NCBI RefSeq assembly: GCF_000819885.1
Contig: NZ_CDBO01000011.1
Location: forward strand, 218,833-282,832
DNA: 64,000 bases
Reading direction: 5' to 3'
From: Aeromonas fluvialis
Lineage (GTDB): Bacteria > Pseudomonadota > Gammaproteobacteria > Enterobacterales > Aeromonadaceae
The notes under the pieces are model-generated. The model ran no database searches. It was not told where the DNA came from and saw only the letters and a program-made list of their open reading frames with translations. The position numbers and the translations under genes are program-made. This document shows positions 27,698 through 37,660 of the stretch, in pieces (the first letter of the stretch is position 1; every line of letters begins with the position of its first letter).

Positions 27698-28156
27698 TCA
27701 GAAACGGTAGTCGAGGCGCAGGGAAGATTCGTCGTCGGTCACTTTGATCTCGATCTGCAGCGGGATGGTTTTATCGACCGGATTAAACTGCAATTTTATT
27801 CCGTCTCCTCTCAGTCTGAGGGCGGTGTTCATACCGCCAGCCTTGAACTTGACCTTGGGTCTGAAGCGATCGACCGACAGACTGACTCTTTTTTCCGGGG
27901 TAAGATTGAGTTGTTGATAGGAGGTGAGCTTCTGGTTGCCAAAATTGTCGGTGGTCACCTCTATGCCGAAAGACAAGGGCTTGGGCGCCTTGAGCAGAGC
28001 GTTGGTATCCAGGCTTGAGCGCCAGACCTCGCTGGCCGTCCGTTTTTCCTGCTGCGGCAGTCTGGCGGTGTGGGTTGATTGAGCCTGTTCGAAGGCACTG
28101 GCAGTGCTCCAAACCAGTAGCAGACCCGAAACCAGATAGCACCAGTATCCCTTCAT
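27698..28156 (-). CDS. Secreted protein of unknown function
   Basis: The 152-residue product has a signal peptide (YLVSGLLLVWSTASA) and a mature part rich in beta strands that ends DDESSLRLDYRF, a pattern seen in small periplasmic or outer-membrane-associated proteins. The start at 28156 has GGGAG upstream; the frame extends further but without a ribosome site. I do not recognise the family. Confidence 0.7.
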   Translation of the reverse strand: MKGYWCYLVSGLLLVWSTASAFEQAQSTHTARLPQQEKRTASEVWRSSLDTNALLKAPKPLSFGIEVTTDNFGNQKLTSYQQLNLTPEKRVSLSVDRFRPKVKFKAGGMNTALRLRGDGIKLQFNPVDKTIPLQIEIKVTDDESSLRLDYRF

Positions 28157-28232
28157 GAAAAACACTCCCTGTTCTTCTTCTCTATTGAACATAGTTGCTG
28201 TCCGGGGAGTGGCAAAGTAATCGTAAACATAA

Positions 28233-28256
28233 AAAAGGGAGCCGAAGCTCCCTTTT
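28233..28256 (-). terminator. Terminator after the isocitrate dehydrogenase gene
   Basis: A perfect 10-bp stem AAAAGGGAGC with a CGAA loop, with T-runs on both strands; it ends the minus-strand dehydrogenase gene. Confidence 0.85.
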
Positions 28257-28273
28257 AAAATCAATAAATTAAA

Positions 28274-29281
28274 TCACAGCCGTTCGATGATCGCCTGGGT
28301 GAACTCGTTGGTGGAAGCCGTGCCCCCCAGATCCCGGGTGACCCGATCACCGGATTCAATGGTGGCACGCACCGCTTCGCGGATCCGCTCGGCTTTATCC
28401 TGCATGCCGAGGTACTCCAGCATCTGGATGGCGGCGAGGATCACCGAGGTCGGGTTGGCAATGTTCTTGCCTGCGATGTCTGGCGCAGAGCCATGTACCG
28501 CTTCGAAGATGGCCGCGCCATCGCCGATGTTGGCACCTGGCGCCATGCCCAGCCCGCCGACCAGGCCGGCACAGAGATCCGAGAGGATATCGCCAAAGAG
28601 ATTGGTGGTGACCATCACATCGAAACGCTCCGGATACATCACCAGGTTCATGCAGGCGGCATCGACGATCATCTCCTCGCTCTGGATATCCGGATAACGG
28701 CTGGCTACGTCACGAGCCACCTCCAGAAACAGGCCTGAGGTCGACTTGAGGATGTTGGCCTTGTGGATGATGGTGACCTTCTTGCGCCCTTCCTGACGGG
28801 CCAGCTCGAAGGCAAACTTGACGATACGCTCGGCCCCTTCGCGGGTGATGATGCTCATCGCCTCGGCGCTCTTGTTGTCATCGCTGCGTTTCTGACCTGC
28901 ACCCGAGTACATCCCTTCGGTATTTTCACGCACTGTGATGATGTCGATGTTGTCGTAGCGGCTTCGGGTACCCTTGAAGGAGATGACCGGACGCACGTTG
29001 GCGTAGAGGTGAAACTTCTTGCGCAGGGAGACGTTGATGGAGGTAAAACCGCCACCGACCGGTGTAGTCAATGGTCCTTTCAGACTCACCTTGTTCTTCT
29101 CTATGAGATCCAGGGTGGCCTGGGGCAGCAGCTCACCATGCTTCTCAAGGGCAGCCAAACCCGCATCAGCGTATTCGTATTCAAAGTCACAGCCCGCATG
29201 GGTCAGGATCTGGATGGCTGATTCGATGATGCTGGGGCCGATGCCGTCACCGGGGATCACGGTAATTTTTCTTTTGGACAT
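28274..29281 (-). CDS. NAD-type isocitrate dehydrogenase family enzyme
   Basis: The 335-residue protein belongs to the isocitrate/isopropylmalate dehydrogenase family: IPGDGIGP at residue 8, the substrate motif SINVSLRKKFHLYANVRP (S-x-N-x-x-x-R, isocitrate-like), metal-site DLCAGLVGG and HGSAPDIAGK. The DI after HGSAP is the NAD-preferring pair; NADP enzymes of the E. coli Icd type have KY. It therefore probably oxidises isocitrate with NAD. Homoisocitrate or isopropylmalate remain possible. Start MSKRK at 29281 fits homologues. Confidence 0.85.
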   Translation of the reverse strand: MSKRKITVIPGDGIGPSIIESAIQILTHAGCDFEYEYADAGLAALEKHGELLPQATLDLIEKNKVSLKGPLTTPVGGGFTSINVSLRKKFHLYANVRPVISFKGTRSRYDNIDIITVRENTEGMYSGAGQKRSDDNKSAEAMSIITREGAERIVKFAFELARQEGRKKVTIIHKANILKSTSGLFLEVARDVASRYPDIQSEEMIVDAACMNLVMYPERFDVMVTTNLFGDILSDLCAGLVGGLGMAPGANIGDGAAIFEAVHGSAPDIAGKNIANPTSVILAAIQMLEYLGMQDKAERIREAVRATIESGDRVTRDLGGTASTNEFTQAIIERL

Positions 29282-29440
29282 GAGAGGATTCCACTTCCAG
29301 AGTACAGGGGAGGATGGGGCTGCTTTATAGCATTTGCTCAGCAAACCCACCACATTCCTTCACATTTTACTCATTTTTATCAACAGCTGGGGTGAGTCTC
29401 GTCATGGTTCATGCCCTTGCCTGCATTTTTGTTCGGCCAT

Positions 29441-30241
29441 TTAGTCCGGCTGGGGCGGATAACGGATCTCCCGCAGGTTGAATCCCAGTGGAATATCCTG
29501 CTGCAAGCGTACCAGCCGTCGGGCCATTAGGGCCTCATCCTGATGTTGGTGCAGCTTGAGCAGGGGCTTGGCTGCCCCCTCTTGCTGGCAAGCCTCGAGC
29601 ATGGTCGTCAGATTGCCGTACTGCTGCAACAGCTGGGTGGCGGTCTTGGGGCCGATCCCCGGTACCCCCTTGATATTGGAACCGCTGATACCGGTCAGGG
29701 CCCAGAAGTCGACCAGTTGCGCGGGGGCTACCCCATATTGCTGCTGGACGAAGGCCGCATCCAGCCAACGCTTGTTGAAGTAGTCGCGCACCCGGATCTG
29801 CGGGCAGATAAGCTGGCAGAAACCCTTGTCGGTAGAGATGATGGTCGCCTGATGGCCGTGGCTGGCGATGCCGCTGGCGAGGGTTGCGATCAGATCATCC
29901 GCTTCATCGGTGTCGGAGAGCAGGGCATCGACACCACACTCCCAGAAGGCATCTTGCAGGGTCGCCAGCCCTTCACGCAGTTCGGGGGGCATGGGCGTTC
30001 GCCCCTCCTTGTAGGCCGGATAGATCTCTTTGCGCCAGCTGTGCACCTCGCCGTCAAAGACCGCGATGACATGGGTCGGCTCGCTATTGGTCAGCAGCTT
30101 GCGGCAGGTATTGATCAGATTGGCACGGGTGGCGACCAGTGCCTGGGCAGGGGTCAGAGCCTGCTGGGCCTGTACCGCGTGCAGACGGCGAATGAGGTTG
30201 AGGGCATCGATGATGAGCAGGTGTGGCCGGATAGTTGACAT
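29441..30241 (-). CDS. xni: Flap endonuclease Xni (exonuclease IX)
   Basis: The 266-residue protein is of the 5'-3' exonuclease family: LLIIDALNLIRR at the start, acidic metal-site residues around AVFDGE and DTDEADDLIATLA, and a helix-hairpin-helix region GVPGIGPKTATQLL. It cleaves branched DNA but lacks the polymerase domain. The start at 30241 fits E. coli Xni; ATG 30271 is a weaker alternative. Confidence 0.92.
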   Translation of the reverse strand: MSTIRPHLLIIDALNLIRRLHAVQAQQALTPAQALVATRANLINTCRKLLTNSEPTHVIAVFDGEVHSWRKEIYPAYKEGRTPMPPELREGLATLQDAFWECGVDALLSDTDEADDLIATLASGIASHGHQATIISTDKGFCQLICPQIRVRDYFNKRWLDAAFVQQQYGVAPAQLVDFWALTGISGSNIKGVPGIGPKTATQLLQQYGNLTTMLEACQQEGAAKPLLKLHQHQDEALMARRLVRLQQDIPLGFNLREIRYPPQPD

Positions 30242-30344
30242 GGGGCACTCTTGGCGGTCGGGACGCCCCATTGTAACAAACCACTCGCCTGATGGGGGAT
30301 TGGTGGTATTCGGGGAGGGCTGAGTCAACAAAGAAAGCGAATAA

Positions 30345-30368
30345 AGAGGGGCGCTGATGCGCCCCTCT
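30345..30368 (-). terminator. Terminator after ppnN
   Basis: A perfect 10-bp stem AGAGGGGCGC with a TGAT loop; on the minus strand TTTATT follows. Confidence 0.7.
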
Positions 30369-30392
30369 GTCGATGAGGTTGCTATCTCTACC

Positions 30393-31748
30393 CTAGTGGG
30401 CGATTTCGTAGCAGGGCACATATTGGCTGCCAGGCAGCTTCATCCGCTGCTGCTTGACGAAGCTTTCCAGCAGCTTGTCCATCAGGTGCATCAGCTCCTT
30501 GTCGCCGTGCAGCTTGAAGGGGCCTTTCTTCTCGATGGCGCGAATGCCCCCTTCCTTGACGTTACCGGCGACGATGCCGGAGAAGGCGCGGCGCAGGTTG
30601 GCAGCCAGTAGCTGCGGCGGCTGGTTGCGGTGCAGATCCAGACTGGCCATGCTGGCGTGATCCGGCTCGAAGGGGAGCTGGAACTCCGGCTCGATCTTGA
30701 GGGACCAGTTGAAGGAGTAAGCATCGCCGACCGATTTGCGGTATTCGCGGATTTTTGGCATCGCTTCTTTCATCACCCGAGCCACTTCCGGCGCATCGCC
30801 GACAATGATCCGGTAGAGCTTGGTCGCCGGTTCACCGAGGGTCGCCTTGATGAAGTCATCGATGGCACGGAAGTAGTCTGCACTCTCTTTCGGGCCGGTC
30901 AGAATGATCGGCATCGGCTGGCGTTCGTTGGCCGGATGCATCATGATGCCGAGCAGATAGAGCAGCTCTTCGGCGGTGCCGACACCGCCCGGGAAGATGA
31001 TGATGCCGTGGCCCAGACGCACGAAGGCTTCCAGTCGCTTCTCGATATCCGGCAGGATCACCAGCTCGTTGACGATGGGGTTGGGCGGTTCTGCGGCGAT
31101 GATGGAGGGTTCGGTCAGGCCGATGTAACGACCATTTCTTACCCGCTGTTTGGCATGGCCGACGGCGGCCCCCTTCATCGGGCCCTCCATGGCGCCCGGG
31201 CCGCAACCGGTACAGATGTTCAGCTCACGCAAGCCCAGTTCGCTGCCCACGGCGCGGGTGTACTGGTACTCGATCTCGTTGATGGAGTGGCCACCCCAGC
31301 AGACAATCAGGTTGGGGTCGGCACCGGGTTGGATCACCTTGGCGTTGCGCAGGATGGCGAACACCACGTTGGAGATATGGGTCGAATTGGTGAGGTTGAC
31401 CAGCCGGTTCGACTCGAGCTGGTTGGAGACATAGAGAATGTCGCGCAGCACCGAGAAGAGGTGCTCCTGAATGCCGCGAATGATCTCGCCATCGACAAAG
31501 GCGTGCTCGGGGGCGTTGAACAGTTCCAGCTTGACCCCGCGCTCGCGCCGGATCACATGAATGTCGAATGACTTGAAGCGCTCCAGGATCTCCTTGGAGC
31601 TGTCGGTATGGCTGCCGGAATTGAGCACTGCCAGCGAGCAGTTGCGAAACAGTTGATAGATATCGCTGGAGGCAGTCTGCTTGAGGCGATCCACCTCGAG
31701 TTGTGACAGCAAATCCATGCTGCCTACGGGATTGATGTGCGTAATCAT
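30393..31748 (-). CDS. ppnN: Pyrimidine/purine nucleotide 5'-monophosphate nucleosidase PpnN
   Basis: The 451-residue enzyme has the central LOG-type motif [10 protein letters not shown] (residues about 250-260), with an N-terminal DUF4478-like and C-terminal DUF3412-like extension as in E. coli PpnN/YgdH. It cleaves nucleoside monophosphates to base and ribose phosphate; the E. coli enzyme is controlled by (p)ppGpp. Length and ends match. ygdH and xni are near each other in E. coli too. Confidence 0.95.
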   Translation of the reverse strand: MITHINPVGSMDLLSQLEVDRLKQTASSDIYQLFRNCSLAVLNSGSHTDSSKEILERFKSFDIHVIRRERGVKLELFNAPEHAFVDGEIIRGIQEHLFSVLRDILYVSNQLESNRLVNLTNSTHISNVVFAILRNAKVIQPGADPNLIVCWGGHSINEIEYQYTRAVGSELGLRELNICTGCGPGAMEGPMKGAAVGHAKQRVRNGRYIGLTEPSIIAAEPPNPIVNELVILPDIEKRLEAFVRLGHGIIIFPGGVGTAEELLYLLGIMMHPANERQPMPIILTGPKESADYFRAIDDFIKATLGEPATKLYRIIVGDAPEVARVMKEAMPKIREYRKSVGDAYSFNWSLKIEPEFQLPFEPDHASMASLDLHRNQPPQLLAANLRRAFSGIVAGNVKEGGIRAIEKKGPFKLHGDKELMHLMDKLLESFVKQQRMKLPGSQYVPCYEIAH

Positions 31749-31794
31749 AGGTTCCCCTTAACTCATTTGTTATCGTTGTGTTTTTCCCTGGGGA

Positions 31795-31822
31795 GAAAAG
31801 GGGACGCCATGTTGCATCCCCT
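31795..31822 (-). terminator. Possible terminator after the diguanylate cyclase gene
   Basis: AGGGGA and TCCCCT form a 6-bp stem around a 12-base loop, followed on the minus strand by TTTTC. Confidence 0.5.
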
Positions 31823-31896
31823 GAGATCGATAGTAGTGGTAACAGAGGGGGGAGGGAAATAGGGAGACGACTGTTCGCTGTTTTTTTAGTCACCAC

Positions 31897-33498
31897 TCAG
31901 GCCAGTGTCACTTGATCCCGACCTGCGTTCTTGGAGTGGTAGAGCGCCTTGTCGGCCCGTTCGAACACATCGGAAGGGCTGTCCCCCTCCTTAAACAGGG
32001 TAGCGCCAATGGAGATGGTGATCTCCACCTTGGCATCGCGAAAACGGAACGGGATGCTCTTGATGGTCTGGCGCAGGGTCTCCAGCGGCGTCTGGCACTT
32101 GTCCGGGTTGATGTTGGGCAGCAGCACCACGAACTCTTCCCCGCCGAAACGGGCGATGAAGTCGGTGTCACGCAGGGCGCTTTGCAGCGCCTTGGCGACC
32201 ACTTTCAACGCCTTGTCGCCGGCCATGTGGCCATAGTTGTCATTGATGTTCTTGAAGTGATCGATGTCGATGATCGCCATACAGAGCGGAGTGCGGTAGC
32301 GAAGCCAACGTTTGTACTCCTGCTCCAGCCTTTCGTCGAGGGCGGCTCGGTTGTGTACCTGGGTCAGGCTGTCGAGGAACAGCTTGTGTTTCTGAATAGT
32401 CAGCCGCTTCTTGTATTCTCCTGTCTCCTCTTTCATCAACCGCAGCTTGGCCTCCATGATAGAGAGGTGGGTGAGCAGGTGACGCTCCCGCGCTGCAGTA
32501 CTTTCGCGCTCTTGCAGCAGCAGATTAATGGCCCCCATATGGCCGGAGATGGCGCTCTTGAGTGCATCGATGGAGTTATGGCTGGCCAGGGAGTGATCGA
32601 TGGCCTGCAGTTCACAGACCAGGGCTTCGCGGGTTTCACGGGTTTCGTTTTGCAGCGCGCGCCCTTCGTCGAGGGATTCGGTAAACCCGACATGCACCGC
32701 TGACAGGCTCTCGTTGAGGGAGCTGAGGAAGGCGCGGGAGGCTTTACGCTCCTCACGAGTGCCCTCGATGATGAGCTCGATAACCAGCATACAGGTCTCT
32801 GCCAGCATGGCTGGATTGATGCCGATCAGCAGTTGACGGCGGATATCCCCGAGGCCCTCGCCAATTGAGCCGGCGAAATCGAGTTCGGTGATGAGTCGCT
32901 GCAGCTCGTCTGCGATACGCGCATGATCTTTGGGGGCAAACGGTTCGACATCAGGCCGGGGCTCACTCTCTTGCTGCTGGGGAGGGGAAGCGCCTTGCAG
33001 TGGCCGGCTTGGCAGCAGCTGGATCTTGATCGCCTGCTGATAGAACTCCAGCAGCTTGATCACCTTCTTCTGGTGATCGGCAATGCCGTAACCGGCGGGA
33101 CTGGCCAGAAATTCCTTGAGGGACTTGCGGGTCTCCTCCGGGAAGCCCTTGATGGTTTTCAGCTGCTTTGAGCCCAGATCGATGGCGGCCTGTGTCAGCG
33201 TCATCGACTCTTCGATGGCATTGCTGTGCTGCTGCAGCAACTTCTCGATGGCGAGCAGATCGGCCTCCAGGGAGGTCAAGGCAGGATTGCTATCCAGTTT
33301 CTGCTTGAGCTTGGCGCAGCGATTGTCGAGCTCGCGATCGAAGCCGCGGCAGGAGAGCATCAGCTTGTTGATAAACTGGATGCCACGGGCACGCTCTGCA
33401 TCGGAAAAGGAGAGAACGCCGTCAAGCTCCAGCTGTTTTTGCTGGAGGGATTCCCTGAGCCTGGCCAATTGTCCTGCTACGGCAGCGATGTCATTCAT
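31897..33498 (-). CDS. GGDEF diguanylate cyclase with a coiled-coil N-terminal region
   Basis: The 533-residue protein has an intact C-terminal GGDEF domain: motif GGEEF at residues 452-456, a RDTD (RxxD) inhibitory site five residues before it, and AKVEITISIGA downstream. It should make cyclic di-GMP. The first 350 residues are helical, with coiled-coil stretches (RLRESLQQKQLELDGVL) and no clear membrane helix; I do not recognise a sensor domain. The upstream neighbour on the same strand encodes a TPR protein with a degenerate GGDEF domain. Confidence 0.9.
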   Translation of the reverse strand: MNDIAAVAGQLARLRESLQQKQLELDGVLSFSDAERARGIQFINKLMLSCRGFDRELDNRCAKLKQKLDSNPALTSLEADLLAIEKLLQQHSNAIEESMTLTQAAIDLGSKQLKTIKGFPEETRKSLKEFLASPAGYGIADHQKKVIKLLEFYQQAIKIQLLPSRPLQGASPPQQQESEPRPDVEPFAPKDHARIADELQRLITELDFAGSIGEGLGDIRRQLLIGINPAMLAETCMLVIELIIEGTREERKASRAFLSSLNESLSAVHVGFTESLDEGRALQNETRETREALVCELQAIDHSLASHNSIDALKSAISGHMGAINLLLQERESTAARERHLLTHLSIMEAKLRLMKEETGEYKKRLTIQKHKLFLDSLTQVHNRAALDERLEQEYKRWLRYRTPLCMAIIDIDHFKNINDNYGHMAGDKALKVVAKALQSALRDTDFIARFGGEEFVVLLPNINPDKCQTPLETLRQTIKSIPFRFRDAKVEITISIGATLFKEGDSPSDVFERADKALYHSKNAGRDQVTLA

Positions 33499-33580
33499 TA
33501 TCAGGTCGCCCTGTTGTCATTATTGTTTTTGGTGTTGGATAGCAACAGTGGCCGAACCCGAGGTTGAGCGTTGTCTGTTA

Positions 33581-35863
33581 TCAATTTGTTGTCGGCTGGT
33601 CATCAGCGGTTTGCGTCCTTGCAAGGCTGGGCCAGTTAACCCATTGCTTTTCATGAGAAGAATTCACTTTTACCAGCCCTTTGTCAATTGCCATCAGGCC
33701 GCATTGCCACACATCCCCATTAAAAAATGCGGCTTGTTGGCAATCGATGGCGGCGAGCTCCAGCCAGGCGTTTTGCCGGTATTTTTCACTGAGTTGAATG
33801 GCTCCCGACAAGGCGAGATAGCAGAGGTCGAACAGGCCATTGTGATCGAGTGCGGTTGCCGCCTTGGGCAGGAAGGGGTGGCTGACAATCCCCAAGCTTA
33901 TCTGGCGATCCAGCGGATACTGGCAAGGGAAGGCGGCGATAGCGGTCAGCAGATCCCCTGCCAGTTGGTGCAGGTCGGTCACGTGGCGCTGTGGCACGAC
34001 GTAGAGCATGTGCCCCTCCCGCAGATCATAGATGCGGCCATCTTGCGGGGTCAGGGTCACCATATAGGAGCCGAACGCCTGCTCGATTTCACGGCTGACC
34101 TGATAGCCGTGGCGCTCGAGGGTGTTGACCATAAAGGGCACCTTGAACAACAGATAGTGCAGCTTGTCATCAAATTCGCTGGTGGGAACTTCGCTCAGAT
34201 ACCAGCGATCCGATTTCAGCTGGCGTTTTGCCATCTCCCGTGGCCAGCGATTCATCAGCCGCTGCCAGTTGGCAAGTCCGGAACGGGGTTCGATCAGCAG
34301 GGCCTCGTCAGTGCGTTTCAGTTGCAGGCGGGCGGTACGCAATTTGAGCCAGAGAGTGAAGAAGAGGTAGATAAAGAGTGCCAGCAGCAGGCTGGTGGTG
34401 ATGCTTGACCAGAGGTAACGCTCCTGCTGGTGCAGGCTGTTGTTAAGCTGTTGTTCCAGCTCCTTGATGTGCTGTACCCGCTCGACATGGACATAGTTGT
34501 CGCGGATTGCTGCCTGCTCCTGATCCATTTCCTGCTGGCGGATCTCTTCCCCCAAACGATGGAAGCGCTTGTAACTGTCGAGGGCCTGGTGCAGGTATCC
34601 CTTCTGTTCATAGGCAAGCGACAACAGGCGGAATACTTCGTACTGACGGCGCGTGTCACCGACCTGATTGGCCAACTCCCGGGCATTTTCCAACTGCAGG
34701 ATGGCGATGGCAGCCTCCTGCTTCTTCAGATAGAGCTCGCCGAGCAACAGCAGGGTATCGATCAACGGCTCTTTGGCATCGCTCAGCTCATGAGACTGAC
34801 GGGCGGCATTGAGGTAGTTGCCGGCCAGCGACAGGTTACCGCTCTGCAGATAGGTTTTGCCGATCTCGTACTTGAGCAGAGAGGCTTGTGGTCGGCTGCT
34901 CCCCTCATCGAGCAAGTCCAGCGCATTGAAGAAGTAGACCAGCGCCATATTGAGGTCGCCCTGATAGCGATTGAGCCGGGCCAGCACGATAAGCGAGTCG
35001 CAGAGCAGAGACGGATTGCCGATGGAGTGAAAATAGTTGGCCGCTTCATTGGCATATTGCAGCGCTTTCTGGGGCTCCTGCTCCTGCTGGTAGAGTTTGA
35101 CTATCTGGTTAGAGAGCAGGCCGAGAAAGAGCGGGTTGTTGAGATGTTTGGCCTGCTGCTGGGCATCGATATATTCACCCAGCGCCAGCTGGGGTTGCTG
35201 CAGCACACGATAGAGGTCGCCGCTGATGGCGCTGACCCAGGCACTGGCGAGGGGATTGGGGGTCTTGGCAGCCCAGATCCGAGCATCTGCCAGATGGGCC
35301 TTGGCATCATCGAAGTGCTGGTTCTCGATGTCGAAGCTGGTGCGTTGCAGGCGGCTATAAATCTGCAGCTGGCTCTGCTTGAGAATGGGGATGGCCAGCT
35401 GCTCGTCCAGTTGATCCATCAGGGCGCGGCTGGTGCTCTGGTTATCAGGTTTGAGGGCCTGACTGCGGACCTTGAGATAGAGGCCGTGGGCCTTGAGTTC
35501 CGGTTGCCGCTCTTTGTCTGCCAGCGCCATCGCCTTGTCGAGTGCTTGCTGGGTGGCCTGATATTGGCCCAGTTGCAGCAGACACTCTCCTTTGAGCAGA
35601 TAGGCGCCTATGTTTTGGGCCACCGTGCTGTAACTCAGGATGGGCTCGCGATAACCGAACTCCTGGCGATTACTGATGATTTGCTGAGGGGTATTGGCTG
35701 CGCGCGTCAGGAAGGCGGTGGTGATCTGGACGCATCTGGCAGGATCGGTCAGTACCATCGATTGCGCTTGTTGCAGATCGATGGAGAGTTGCACCTTGTC
35801 CAGATCCAGATTCGGAGCTGACAGGGAGGACATCATCATGGCCAGAAAAAACAGTTGATTCAT
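33581..35863 (-). CDS. TPR-repeat membrane protein with a degenerate GGDEF-like C-terminus
   Basis: The 760-residue protein has a signal or anchor start, about 440 residues of tetratricopeptide repeats (for example AKAHLADARIW, ALQYANEAANYFHSIGN), a membrane helix at about 481-506, and a cytosolic C-terminus. That last part follows GGDEF topology: SGLANWQRLMNRW for the first helix, LREGHMLYVVP where the GGDEF motif would be (about 612-622), QISLGIVSHPF, and LSEKYRQNAWLEL at the end. The catalytic motif is missing, so it is probably a receptor or regulator rather than a cyclase. Periplasmic TPRs feeding a cytosolic module next to an active cyclase suggest regulation of cyclic di-GMP; this is inference. 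Confidence 0.75.
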   Translation of the reverse strand: MNQLFFLAMMMSSLSAPNLDLDKVQLSIDLQQAQSMVLTDPARCVQITTAFLTRAANTPQQIISNRQEFGYREPILSYSTVAQNIGAYLLKGECLLQLGQYQATQQALDKAMALADKERQPELKAHGLYLKVRSQALKPDNQSTSRALMDQLDEQLAIPILKQSQLQIYSRLQRTSFDIENQHFDDAKAHLADARIWAAKTPNPLASAWVSAISGDLYRVLQQPQLALGEYIDAQQQAKHLNNPLFLGLLSNQIVKLYQQEQEPQKALQYANEAANYFHSIGNPSLLCDSLIVLARLNRYQGDLNMALVYFFNALDLLDEGSSRPQASLLKYEIGKTYLQSGNLSLAGNYLNAARQSHELSDAKEPLIDTLLLLGELYLKKQEAAIAILQLENARELANQVGDTRRQYEVFRLLSLAYEQKGYLHQALDSYKRFHRLGEEIRQQEMDQEQAAIRDNYVHVERVQHIKELEQQLNNSLHQQERYLWSSITTSLLLALFIYLFFTLWLKLRTARLQLKRTDEALLIEPRSGLANWQRLMNRWPREMAKRQLKSDRWYLSEVPTSEFDDKLHYLLFKVPFMVNTLERHGYQVSREIEQAFGSYMVTLTPQDGRIYDLREGHMLYVVPQRHVTDLHQLAGDLLTAIAAFPCQYPLDRQISLGIVSHPFLPKAATALDHNGLFDLCYLALSGAIQLSEKYRQNAWLELAAIDCQQAAFFNGDVWQCGLMAIDKGLVKVNSSHEKQWVNWPSLARTQTADDQPTTN

Positions 35864-36041
35864 TGGATTAAGGACTGCGCAGCGGTGTTGGCATGTTATC
35901 CAAGCCCACCCCTGCGAGTCCAGCGTTTACTGAGGGGGGGACTCAGGCTCCTCTGTAGCCAAGTGCACCGCGGCCCCTGCAGGGAAGAGATAGCCGGGTG
36001 CTCTGATGTGATACCGGGCCGCCCCTCTTCAATACTTGCGT

Positions 36042-36890
36042 TTATTGACGGATCAGGCGCAGGTTAGCCGGCACGGTTTCGACATCGGAACGGAACGGGT
36101 TGATGTCGAGGCCACCGCGGCGGGTGTAGCGGGCATAGACGGTCAACTGCTCAGGCTGGCAATAGTGCTTGAGGTCGATAAAGATCCGCTCGATGCACTG
36201 CTCGTGGAACTCGTTGTGCTGGCGGAACGAGATGAGGTAGCGCAGCAGCTTCTCCCGATCGAGTTTCGGCCCCTTGTAGCGGATCACTACAGAGCCCCAG
36301 TCCGGTTGGCTGGTGACCAGACAGTTGGACTTGAGCAGGTGGCTGTGCAGGGTCTCTTCCACCTGCTCGCTACCGGCCGCCCCTTGCAGCAGGGTTGCGT
36401 CAAACTCGTAGCTGTCTACTTCGATATCCTGTTCGTCGATGCACTCGCCGGGCAGCAGGGCAATCTGGTGTGGCGCCTTGTCGAGGGGGAACAGGGTCAC
36501 TTTGACAGGCTCGCCGGCGCAGGCGCTCAGATCCTTGGTCAGCATGGCGGCGACTGCCTCGATAGAGTCGCAACGGGTCTGATTGAACGAGTTGAGGTAG
36601 AGCTTGAAGGATTTGGATTCGATCAGGTTCGCACTGGTGGCCGGAATGGTCACTTCACCCACCGCCACCATCGGCTTGCCCTTTGCGTTGAGCCAGGAGA
36701 GCTCATAGAGGGTCCAGACATCGCAACCGCTAAAGGGCAGATCATCACCTAGTTGGAGATCATCCCGGTTCAGGCTGCGGGGAACCGGCTGCAGCAGGGA
36801 GGGGGTGTACTGGCTGATGTAATCGGATTGCTGGCCCAGGCTCAGGCCGGTCAGGGCGCTGGCCCCGGCGTATCTATCTTGTTTGCTCAC
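36042..36890 (-). CDS. queF: NADPH-dependent 7-cyano-7-deazaguanine reductase
   Basis: The two-domain (long) QueF has the signature [18 protein letters not shown] and the catalytic Cys in [16 protein letters not shown], and ends [15 protein letters not shown]. It reduces preQ0 to preQ1 for queuosine in tRNA. The frame reads from GTG 36902 or GTG 36890 because a 12-base unit is nearly duplicated; 36890 is chosen since AGGTGAG lies 7 bases before it (282 residues). It is divergent from syd, as in enteric bacteria. Confidence 0.92.
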   Translation of the reverse strand: MSKQDRYAGASALTGLSLGQQSDYISQYTPSLLQPVPRSLNRDDLQLGDDLPFSGCDVWTLYELSWLNAKGKPMVAVGEVTIPATSANLIESKSFKLYLNSFNQTRCDSIEAVAAMLTKDLSACAGEPVKVTLFPLDKAPHQIALLPGECIDEQDIEVDSYEFDATLLQGAAGSEQVEETLHSHLLKSNCLVTSQPDWGSVVIRYKGPKLDREKLLRYLISFRQHNEFHEQCIERIFIDLKHYCQPEQLTVYARYTRRGGLDINPFRSDVETVPANLRLIRQ

Positions 36891-37077
36891 GTGTTTGCTC
36901 ACCTGATGTGTTCATGATGATGGAAAGGAAGCGTGCTAGCGCCTGCCTGGCCGCAGTTGTGCAGCCGTTTGGCTTGGTGGTCGGCACAGCCTGCGCCCAG
37001 GCTCGGCTGGCAACCTTGTCTGTCACCCGGTTTGGTGGTGCAATAGCAGACTTTGCCAGCAATTGTGGGGATTTTCG

Positions 37078-37626
37078 ATGTCGGATCAAGTTTTGTCTGC
37101 CCTGAAGCACTTTTTTACCCGCTGGCAACGGGATGGCGAGGCCAGACGAGGCCTGCCTCTGTGCGAGTGGGAGGCGGAGTGGCGTTCTCCCTGTCAGCTT
37201 GGTGAGCCCGCCGATGGTCGGGTGGGCTGGCGTCCTCACTATCGCCCCGAGCCTGCCGATTTTTCGGCTATGGCCGATGCCCTCGAGCTGACGATTCATC
37301 CCAGCGCCATTGCCCTGTTTGGTCACTGGTTCAGCCGTCCCATCCCCTGCCTCTTCAAGGGGCTGCGCCTTGAACTGATCCTGCCGTGGAACGAGGCGGA
37401 TCTCGATCTGCTCAAAGAGAACCTCATCGGCCATCTGCTGATGTTGCGCAAGCTAAAGCGTGCCCCCTCCATCTTTATTGCCACCACCCGTAACGAGATG
37501 ACGCTGATCTCGCTGGATAACGAGAGTGGTCAGGTGTGGCTGGAGTGGCTCGACTCCGGCCGCCGTCTGCCGTTGGCCCCTTCTCTTCCGGTGTTTCTGG
37601 AACGGTTGGAGACATTGCCGCAATAG
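37078..37626 (+). CDS. syd: SecY-interacting protein Syd
   Basis: The 182-residue protein matches Syd: FTRWQ near the start, a CEWEAEWRSPC segment, and FGHWFSRPIPCLFKG followed by LNEADLDLLKENLIGH-type residues. It binds SecY on the cytosolic side and may check translocon assembly. ATG 37078 fits homologues. Divergent from queF. Confidence 0.93.
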   Translation: MSDQVLSALKHFFTRWQRDGEARRGLPLCEWEAEWRSPCQLGEPADGRVGWRPHYRPEPADFSAMADALELTIHPSAIALFGHWFSRPIPCLFKGLRLELILPWNEADLDLLKENLIGHLLMLRKLKRAPSIFIATTRNEMTLISLDNESGQVWLEWLDSGRRLPLAPSLPVFLERLETLPQ

Positions 37627-37660
37627 ACGCGTGTGCGAGCCAAGGTTACTCATCGGAACG

